DNA from: Cristatella mucedo
Lineage: Eukaryota > Bryozoa > Phylactolaemata > Cristatellidae
Assembly (NCBI GenBank): GCA_009760855.2
Contig: WPIO01000011.1
Location: forward strand, 6,984,001-7,048,000
Reading direction: 5' to 3'
DNA: 64,000 nt
The stretch's first letter is position 1, and every line of letters begins with the position of its first letter. Shown piece by piece: positions 1 to 64,000 of this stretch. Both the position numbers and the translations under genes were made by a program. The notes beneath the pieces were generated by a model, which did not search any database, was not told the origin of the DNA, and was given only the letters and a program-made list of their open reading frames with translations.

Positions 1-446
1 CGCACACAAGAGAGTGCCGACGAAGCGGCCACCGTGCGCTCATTCCCGGGGCTGGAGCGAAGAGCACGTGACGAGGCCACTGGGTAACCGGTGTGCCAAG
101 CCGTCGCGGTACAACGCACGCCGACCGAGATCCGTAACCGCGGACGAAGAGAGAGAACCATCCGACGGAATTGTTCACGGCGCCTGCCTCGGTTCGGAAG
201 CAACATCGTGAGGGAGGGGGGGTGCATGCGTGTGTGCGACAAGGAGGGCATACACATGTGATCGCGAGCCTGAAATGTCTCTCGGCTGCCTCACCGAGAC
301 ACATTCTCACGGTAAGCACGCTGCGCTGCCTACGGTGTGCAATTGAATACGTTCAATGCGATTGCCCCGACTCAAAGTTGCTACAGATCGCTAGACACTC
401 CAGCCGCAATACAGTACAATCTGCAGGTGCATTATTTTTTAGGTAC
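1..446 (-). other. COPA: COPA intron 23 (partial)
   Basis: No further alpha-COP exon (the QQLITICREY region) is recognisable here on either strand. The sequence is GC-rich to the left. I see nothing else in it. Confidence 0.6.
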
Positions 447-18290
<17,844 letters not shown>

Positions 18291-19269
18291 CCTTGGTTAG
18301 CCGGAGCCACCGAGGACTTCCGACTGCCTACTTGGCAGCCGCGTAATCAATGTAGCGACTCCACCAGCCATTCATTGTTTGTCCGCGACTGGCCAACCAG
18401 CGGTTCCGTTCGACCCTTCGGCTGTCGGTACTTGCTCGCGATAGGCGGCGGTACGCTTGGTACTACCTTCTCCTTCCTATAAGGTTCTGCTGGCGGCATA
18501 CGCCCGCGTACACGTAGACGTGACCTGCATGTCTATTCCTTTTACGCCTGTACGTGTCTGCATGTATGCAGTCCAGCAAATAGCACTTGTAGGAATCGAA
18601 AGCTTAAAATAGTTATGGATTCAGAATTGAGTCTCGGTGGCGGTCACGAAGGCGCGGTCGCTCCCCAGCGTTCACCGCCGTGGCCGGCAACGGTTCCGCA
18701 GGTGCAGACTTCGCCGACAAAGGAGAAAACCCGTCTACTGTCCTCTGAGACGTAAGGCCCAGCCTCCTTGTGCGTCGGCTCCTCGCAGCTGTGGCGAGTC
18801 CAGCTGCCTCGCTGTCTCGCCTTTTCATTCGCTTATGGTCTCGCAGAGAAACGGCGCGACGGCTTGCGTGCATGCACCGTGGCCCGGCTCCTGGCAACCG
18901 GCCGAGGTCGGCTTCACGACTCTCCGCTAGCTAAGATGGTGTGCGGACATTATCCGCCTGGGATCATCAATGCTTTTGTGTTGTACGAATGGTATCTGTC
19001 GAAGGTACTGGAAGTAGATGCTACAGTCTAGAACAGCACTTCCAACGTTGAAGCGGCGTCGCAGTTCTCGCCGTTTACCCCGATTGTCGAACGCAGCACT
19101 TCCGAGTGCTGTATTCTTAAAACAGACGTTAATCGTAATCGGCGCTGGGTTTTCTTTTGCGATGAGGAGCGCGACATCTCTACCCCCCCCCACTGGACTA
19201 ATGTGATTCCGTTAGTGCCGGGCTACCGAAAAAAACCCGCTAAGCCTCTGCACCTGGGGACGAATGTGG

Positions 19270-19835
19270 CAGCAATGCCAGTCAACAAATCCCAGAAGTT
19301 CAGCCACGTGTCTCCTTTGCTGCAGGAGCTGCAGCGGCTCCCGATCGATAAAAGGATCAAAGGAGCAAAGTTCTTACCTTGACCTTGACAAAGTTCTTAC
19401 CTTGACAAGGCGCGTCATGGCTGGACTCCTCCGTGCCTAGGAGAACCGCTGCACCAGTTCCAGCCTCCTCGGATCCTTTACGGACTATAAATTAGCTGCG
19501 CTGTGTCTACGCTTAAAGATCGTAGGCGACGGAAAGTTTTTCTCTTCAGGCACTAGGCTGGAATTCGCCTACGCAAATCCTAGGCAGCGACATTTTCTAT
19601 CCTGCTGCCGACTTCGGCACATCTTTTCCGGCCGTCCTCCTGAGCTGCTAATTTCGTACTAAGCACTTCCTCGAATGCCCTGCAGGCAGCTATATTCCTG
19701 ACTTTCTCTTTGCTGTGCGAGATGAAGTCGGTCTGCTACCGTATGCACGTCGGCACCAATGCATGGTTCAAGTCCGCTATATAAAACTCTCCGGGTAAAC
19801 ATTGTGGAGCTACCTACAGAGATACATGACATTAG
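19270..19835 (+). mobile_element. Old, degenerate LINE II copy
   Basis: Recognisable as diverged family II: CACGTGTCTCCTTTGCTGCA, then the ATAAATTAGCTG and GGCACTAGGCTGGAATTCGC positions, ending TGGAGCTACCTACAGAGATA. Many stops and indels. Lies 1 kb upstream of the COPA start. Confidence 0.78.
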
Positions 19836-22084
19836 TCGTGAGCCATACGTCTCCCAAGCCTTGCGGGGTGTTTAGTCATGATAGCTTTGAAAAGGGCTAT
19901 CGCAATGTACATACAACTCTTGAAGAAATAGGTCGTCGATGTCGAATTAGGCCGCGCGGGAACCGATGCGGAGAATACCAAAGCACTAACAGCCTTCATT
20001 AAGAGAGTCTGCATAGCAGTAGTGGATTAAAAGCTATAGTTTCGTTATACAGTATTGCATCGAGCAGATTGTGATTACACCCACATTGTGCTTGGTTGCA
20101 ACTAGATGAAGTTACGACCAGGTTTCAGATTGCTCCATCATCACGCCGATCGACGCACGATAATAGCTACTTCTCAAGCCGGCTCGCAGAGACAGGGGAC
20201 TAGGGGCAGGAGCGCATCCGGGATTTTGGTAGGGGGGGGCTAAGCCTCGACCTCGAGAGGCGTTGAACAAGTTTTAAGGCAGTCTCTGCTCAGAAAAATA
20301 GTTTCTCTAGAAATTGTATAAATAACTCGTACATTTTATTTTTTTAAATGTTCACTGGCATACCTGTTAAACTCTGAACATGTTTTGGGAATACTCATGC
20401 CGAAGGCACGCCGAGCGGGAGCGTCTTTCGATTGGCTAAAAATAAACTCGCGCCATATTCGGAGGGCCTGTAGCTGTGCGTAGCCTGATGCGCCCTGCTC
20501 GGTGGGCCTATTTCTATCCGGCATACCTCTTTAGCAACTCAAAAAAATATGGCTTCTTTAAAGAAATAACAGCACCTCCAGAGAAGGCGTGATGCTCTGG
20601 CAGCCCTTCTTGTTCCACCTAAAAAAAAGAAAGTGGTCCTCTGGAGCCGGAGCGTCCCTAACCTTCACCTCTGGGAGTCAGGTCAAAGGCCAGGTCAGAG
20701 GCCAGGTTGAGACCACGTCGGGCACTCGAGGCGGCGCTCTGGGCCATAGTTGTTGCAAACCACGGCCGGAACCGGGTGCCTATAAGCCTCAGGTGTTGTT
20801 GAATAGACTTCTTTACGTCACGGGACATGGAATTTGTATCGCGAGGTTCGCGGGCGCTCTCCGTTGCTGCCGTATTCGGCAGCTGTCGCTATACGCAAAT
20901 GCATCGGTGCTGCTCCTGCACGTAGCCGCCTATTCGGGATTCCTCGGCTCGTGATGACGTCGTCGGTATTTGTCTCGCACCTTCGGCAAAGAGTAGCAAC
21001 GCCATGCGAGTACAACGTGGGTGCTCCGCGTCCAATGTGGAGGCCGCTACACTCGCGCTTGCGTAGCTGTTGTTCTCTCGACCGAGATCTCAGTCGCTTG
21101 AGTCGAGGTCAAGGTCGCGGCGTGGAATGTGACTCAGGATTTCTAATTCGAGCCCCGAACTGCAGTGAAAATTGGCACAGCAAGTATCAGCCCCTATAAT
21201 AAGCTAGGTCGATTAGTCCGTCACACACGTCGCAATTAAATTCTGTCCTTTGTGATATATTAGTAGTACAACTACGACGGTGCATCAATGCTGAGCGCCA
21301 CGTCAAAAAGGGTGAAATAATTAGCTATTTTGCATGCGTAGCTGCAACGTGCACTTTCATAGTTTAAATTAAACATGCGTTTCTGCGAAAAAGTCTTTGG
21401 CAAGCTATGGACGCACATAAGTAAAATCTGCCCGTGATTCTTGACGGGGACTTACTATCTATATGAGTCTTATAGTTGTAATGCTAATATGAAGCTTGTT
21501 GTTAATATGAATCTAAAAATGGTCAGAACATCTATGCATACTGTATACAAAACCCAATGCCGATTCGCTACTCGCCGCCGCTGATGAATACATGTCACAG
21601 TATTGGATGTATGTTTTCTTTTTATAAGAAAATTCATAATTTTAATCTTTGAAATACGTATTCATTTTCCGCCTTCACAGATTTTTCTCTCTTAGTAAAA
21701 ACTCGCAAGCTTGACAGTCAGTTGGGCAGGCTCACCAGTAGGTCAGAGGACACTCAGGCTCGCCTTCCAAGGCGAAGTTGGAGCTGGCTAAGGAATAAAG
21801 GCACAGCAAGAGCGTGTCCGTATAAGTACATCCGGCTAAATACGGCGGCGCTGTGGCCGGAAGCGACTATGAAAAGAGAAGGAGGTTGACGAGTCAATAA
21901 TAGTACAATACGGAGACATTTGTATACCGCTGTAAGATAAACACACGTCTCCCCTTCTCTCTCTCTCTCTCTCTCTCCCTCTCTTTCTCTCCAGGTAATG
22001 GAAGCATGTAAATATGATTATTGATAACATGCACAGCCTAAGCGCACACAGAAAAGTCGCGTGAGCCCAGCAAATGCTTTGATA

Positions 22085-22590
22085 AGCAAGTGGGTTTTGG
22101 CTTATTTTTAAATGTCGACAGTCGTCAAGTCAGGGGATGTCGTGACACCAGTCGGAAGTGAGTTCCAAGTTTTTAGGAGCATACGAACTAAAGGCGTAGT
22201 CTCCAAGAAAATTGAGGTTCGTACGAGGTGTAGGTAAACGATTCCATCCGAAAAGCGGGTGGTGCTATGCTTAGCCTGGAGGGGAATATATCTGACTGGT
22301 AGGCTGGAGCCGAAGAATGGAAGAACATAAAAGTTAGCGGCAGAGCCGATTAGGTCGATGCGGTGCTTGACTGGGAGCAAGGGCAGGTCGGAAAGAAGTT
22401 GCCTACTCTGCTGACTACGACGTTCACGACAGACAAACCTGGCTGCAGATTGTCGGACCAACTGCAGTTGCTCCTTTGTAGTTTTGCTTTTCCACTCACT
22501 GAGAGGCTCTCTATCCAGGCATCTAGGGTGGACTGCTTTTGCCACGCATCCACACATCTACATAACATTGCTACAATACAGTCTCAGGCT
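22085..22590 (-). mobile_element. LINE I C-terminal fragment
   Basis: Open frame with QSAARFVCRERRSQQSRQL, SDLPLLPVKHRIDLI and MLLKTWNSLPTGVTTSPDL, the region downstream of the RT. Confidence 0.82.
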
Positions 22591-22599
22591 TAGGCAGTG

Positions 22600-23245
22600 A
22601 TAGTACATCTACATTGGTTCATGAATTTGTGACACCCGGTCTCGATTTCTGTAACTCACTGTTTGCTGATCTATCGGTCGGTTGAACCTGGCGCTTACAG
22701 CTGGTGCGAATCTCGGTTTTAGTTTTGTCACTCACTTTTAGGTCTCTCCATTCTTTGGCTCCAATCTAGCTATCAGATCTACTCCCCCAGCAGGCTAAGC
22801 ATCGTACTATCCGCTTTTAGGAATCTAATCGTTTACCTGCACCTCGTACGAACTTCAAATCCTTTGGAGGCTGTGCCTTTAGTTCATATGCTATAAAAGC
22901 CTCCAACTCACTTCCGACTGACGCCACGTCATTCAGTGACTTGACACAATTTAAAAAGAAGCTAAAACGCACCTATTTTTCACAGCATCTAGTGTGTCCA
23001 CGTGATTCGTCCTTTGTGCCCTTTTTTATGCTGACACTGTGCATGTTGCCACTAACCATATTTGCATGCTGACGCGGTGCATGTAACCTCTAACCATGTT
23101 ATGCTTGTTGTCATTGAGCATGTTACCACTAACCATTCGGTCATGCTTCCTGTGCAACAAACGTTAATTGCCTAGAAAGACATTGAGTTCTTTGAGGGTG
23201 CCATAACACATGTATTACAATTATTATTACTATTATTATTATTAA
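22600..23245 (+). mobile_element. LINE I 3' part with (ATT)n tail
   Basis: Holds FDFCNSLFADL, QQAKHRTIRF, FGGCAFSSYAIKASNSLPT and FKKKLKRTYFSQHL, then the 3' UTR and tail motif CTAGAAAGACATTGAGTTCT ending in ATT repeats. It lies back to back with the minus-strand fragment at 22085. Confidence 0.85.
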
Positions 23246-23904
23246 GAGAAATAGTATACATTGTGAAAGAAGCAGTGCAAGCGAAGAGCCCTGAAGTACC
23301 CCCCCCCTACTTGAATGGTTCCTCAAACGATCTTTGTCTGTTGACATCAATACCCCAAAGTCTTTCACTGAGGAAGGATTTAAACCCTTGCAGGTCAGTG
23401 TGAGTGGTGCCTAGAAGAGATGAAAGGCGTCCGAGAAGAACTTAGCAAACAATAGTATCAATACGATCCAGCAAAGCAAATAGAGACTGTACCTAAGTCC
23501 AAACTCCTAAGAAAGTTCGTTATGCAGAAATGATGACTCTATGAAGGAATTAGCCCGAAAAGCTAAATAAACTCGCTTGCATTTTAAAGTTTCGATTCAC
23601 CAACTTGAATGGTCTGCCACTTGACTTACACTAGTGTCTTTGATAAACCCAGATCAGACTTTGGGAGACTGGGCGGAAGTTCTTTTAGTTATCCAGCTCC
23701 AGTTTCAGCTTCTTAATGAGTGACCTTACAACAGGCTTTTTGAAAGAGGAAAGGACCTTAGGCTAATGTTATGCTTACCATGTTAGATGTGGATGGATTA
23801 AGAAGAAGATCTATGCATTCCAGAAGTAGGACAGTGGAAATAGGGTCGAGGGCTAATAGTCTTATAAGACTAGGAGGTGAACTTCGGGAAGAGGTCAGTT
23901 CTGC

Positions 23905-24030
23905 CCTGGCTTGGCCCAGAGGTAAGGTGTCCGACTTTGACGTCCAAGGTCGTGGGCTCGAGCCTTTCGGCATTTGTACAGTGCTTGAAAAGACTAAATT
24001 CTCTTAGGGTGCTACAGATATGAAGTATAC
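23905..24030 (+). mobile_element. SINE family A copy
   Basis: GGCCCAGAGGTAAGGTGTCC, GGTCGTGGGCTCGAGCC and CTAAATTCTCTTAGGGTGCT. Intergenic. Confidence 0.8.
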
Positions 24031-25339
24031 ACTTTTTAGCTGCAGGTTTGAATGAAGAAATTGAAGTGCTGCAAGGAATTGAGGGAGATGAGTCCAGCGC
24101 GAATGTTCTTATCTATCTTGCAGACAAAGAAGCTAGAGAAGCGATCTACCAATGTATGTCGTCATAGAGATATTGTGGCAAGTGTCCGCTTCTTTTCAGC
24201 AGCGTTCGGACTTGTTCTCACTATTTCTAGACTTAGTTCTGAGTGACAGCTGAAGTGAACTGCTAAATGCATAAGAATTTCCTGTCAATTTCCAGTATGC
24301 ACTGCATACACGCCGGCCGCACTGTATGTGATTCCACAATACTCGTTGCCTTAAACAACAAAATCGACGACCGCGATGACGAATAACTTAAGTTACGAAA
24401 GCTTAGCGTCACATTCAGTATTTATATTATACATTCACCTGGTCCTTGGCTATTTGACATAAGCTTTGCCGAGGCCAAACACAGCGGCTACTGACCTCCG
24501 TTCCTCACCCACTAATAGAGTCATTCAAGTATGCATGCGTGTATGACTGCTTGCGCTGGATTATCCTATCTCAGAGATCCCAGACTATGGAGTTCCGCAT
24601 CCGATTCCTACGTGAAGGCTTGGCAATCACTGATTGAGATTCCTAATCTTTTCCTTACTTTCGTTGTGCATACCTTCTCAATGCAGCTAGTCTCTCCCGA
24701 CGAACCTCCTGCTCTCTCTTCATTAGTCCATCTCCCCCAGTCTGACTACACTACACTTCCTTTGTAACGCCAAATCGGAAGAGCTATTGCAAAAGTTTTG
24801 AGTCACGTTCACTGCACAGTGGGTGCAGAGGATGTGAGGAGTGCCAACTAAAACACGGTGAATGCTAGAAAAAGATAAGCAAGAGATCACACGCAGACGT
24901 GGCCGTCTACTATGACAGCGTAAAAGTATCGATACGACCGGTCAGTGTTGATTGACCCGGTCGAGGGCCGTTGGGCGATGATTTGACTTCTACAATAGCT
25001 CATTAGCCTTGGCCAGGTGAATTTCTCGTAGGTTTTTAAACTGACAGAAAATTCGCTGAAGCGGCAAGAATGTATGTCTCTAGATAAAAAACAAGGACTT
25101 AAGGGAGGACTATTTTAAGTAGACTCCTCCGTAGCACATACTACACTTGTGCCACCAATACCTTTTTACCAAGGAGGCACAAGCTTCACCATCTTGTACT
25201 CGAGCGATCTTCAAAAGACTGAGGGCAATGGATCAAGTCATCAAAGATCATTTCATAATAACCTGTGGAAAAAGAGCGCCAACTGACTTATCACTAAATG
25301 AAAATTCCACGAGTTTTTCGGCCAGGCAATATACTCAAA

Positions 25340-25670
25340 ATCGAACTCAAATACGAACCTTAAAACCGTTGGAGACCGTGCCTTTAGTTCCCATGCCCCC
25401 AAAGCCCGGAACTCACTACCGATGCACGTCACTTCGTCCCCTAACCTGATGCCACTTTAAAAAGAAGCTTAAACGGACCTGTTTATAATAGCATTTGGTG
25501 GGTCTTTGTGATTCGTCCTCCATGTGCACCTACCTGCTTACACTATTCCTGCTGCTTGCGTATGTCACCACCAAACATTCGGTAATTCTTTATATGCAGC
25601 ATCTGTAAAGTGCCTAGAGAGAGAGATTCAGTTGTCTAAGGGTGCTATACAAATGTATTATTATTGTTAC
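25340..25670 (+). mobile_element. LINE I 3' fragment
   Basis: Reads GDRAFSSHAPKARNSLPMH then FKKKLKRTCL, and the tail CCTAGAGAGAGAGATTCAGT with ATTATTATT. Confidence 0.85.
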
Positions 25671-25871
25671 TATACTCAAGAAAGTTTGCCAAAGACAGTC
25701 TGTTAGCAGCCGGCATGCAAGTTCATATCTTAATCATACAGGTCCGAAAAAGCTGTAAGTGCAGACAGCAAGATATATGAACTACCACAAACCAGAATAG
25801 AATGGTAAGCCGTGCGATTTCCACCTTCGAATTCGAACACATCCACTTATGTGCAAAATGAGCAGAGCACG

Positions 25872-25877
25872 TTTATT
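25872..25877 (-). terminator. Candidate polyadenylation signal of NBEAL
   Basis: AATAAA on the minus strand about 850 nt past the NBEAL stop codon. It is the first canonical hexamer I noticed downstream, but no transcript evidence is available. Confidence 0.35.
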
Positions 25878-26724
25878 TAATGGTGGCTGGTTGAAGCGCA
25901 TGCCTATTATGGCTAAGCATCTTTGTAGCCGGCTTTCAGCTAGTAACAGATTTCCGCCTGGCTCTTTGACTGTCTGGAAAGCATCTGCCACTCTTGCATG
26001 AAGGAATGAATGTACAGAGTCAGGTTTCTCGTGCGTTTTTGTAGCTATGGTAAGAATCAGCACACACACATCATGCTTTTGCAACAAATAATTTTGGAAT
26101 AGGAGCACGAGCTCAACCATCTTGTGTGCATATTGCTCGAGAGCTAACAAATAAAAAATATACACGTTTATATGTGGAAATTTACACAAATAAAACAAAT
26201 CGGCTGAGTGATAGACCAAAAATAGCAATATCGAGTTGCACACCTCGATCGGGCCAAGCTGAGTAAGCACTTATGTACCAATAGTTGTATGCACGAATAC
26301 AAGCGTGCTTTCTGCTTCAAAGCAGAGCCGGCACAGCAGCATCTACTGCTGCCCGCACCGGATATGCAGCCACGCACCATTTACGCATTCACATCTTCGA
26401 CAGAGAAGCGTCAGCCGCGTGTCAGGTGCATTGCATTGCAAAACGCAAGAGATGCCCAGCATAAAACGCTGCATCACTCGCTGGAATCTGACTAATATGT
26501 CCTCTTTGCATAGAAGCAAATGTGCACCTTCATAAAAACCCCACATCACCACGGAGCGAGCGCAGAGCCGCCATGGTGAGCTGCAGAAGCCGCTTGGACA
26601 GTTGGTGCAACAGCAGACAGACGTCCTCTGCTGCCTGCTCTCGCGGACCTTCGGGGGGCGAGTTACTGGAGGCATCAAGACAGACATCGGCACCCTGTCC
26701 GGCTGCCGTCCCACGGGTTGCCAT

Positions 26725-63888
<37,164 letters not shown>

Positions 63889-64000
63889 CTAAAACGTCAG
63901 ATGGGCAGTAGCCAGCCACTCGATTTGCATAACAACTACCGAGCAACTACAAAATAAGCCGGCAGCAAAGCGAGCCACGTGCCCACACGTAGATCGAGTA

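Larger units (their letters stand above)
18300..25860. other. Intergenic region between NBEAL 3' end and COPA start
   Basis: No ORF here resembles a known protein except retroelement debris listed separately. The part just upstream of COPA (18300-18950) is GC-rich and probably holds its promoter; I see no TATA box I would stand behind. Confidence 0.6.

Noticed and set aside
18613-19031. Possible divergent gene upstream of COPA
   Set aside because: Open frames on both strands are GC-driven, overlap each other and show no known motif or supported splice sites.

Overview
This is a window from an animal (metazoan) nuclear genome. It shows dense, short, spliced exons with consensus GT-AG borders, many dinucleotide microsatellites in introns, tRNA-derived SINEs, and CR1/L2-type LINE fragments ending in short A/T-rich simple repeats. 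Nothing is prokaryotic. I cannot fix the phylum from sequence alone; a marine invertebrate is my guess.

Two large protein genes fill the window, both on the minus strand and arranged head to tail. At 447-18290 lies the coatomer subunit alpha gene (COPA). I could assemble 23 consecutive coding exons in perfect phase (3,189 coding nt, 1,063 residues), from the start codon to a point about 170 residues short of the usual C terminus; the rest lies beyond the left edge. At 26725-63888 lies the 3' part of a neurobeachin-like BEACH gene (NBEAL1/2 type). It has 33 consecutive in-phase exons (about 1,698 residues plus stop), covering the armadillo-like region, PH domain, BEACH domain and C-terminal WD40 propeller; its 5' part lies beyond the right edge. 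The two are separated by about 8.4 kb of intergenic DNA without a recognisable gene.

Both products act in membrane traffic. Alpha-COP is the large WD40 subunit of the COPI coat (Golgi-to-ER retrieval), and NBEAL proteins are BEACH scaffolds for vesicle and granule biogenesis. Their adjacency may be chance.

The rest is repeats. LINE family I (RT with YADD; 3' tail with an AGAGA/TCTCT stem and (ATT)n end) has about 19 fragments. LINE family II (tail ending in a GGAGTTACAGAC-type motif) has five fragments of different ages. SINE family A is a tRNA-like head joined to a tail resembling LINE I. SINE family B is a second tRNA-derived family with its own tail. There are also long GA/CT, AC/GT and TA arrays, a 42-bp purine minisatellite, a CCTG (transcript-strand) array and several perfect hairpins. 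I found no CRISPR array, operon or clearly new multi-gene system.
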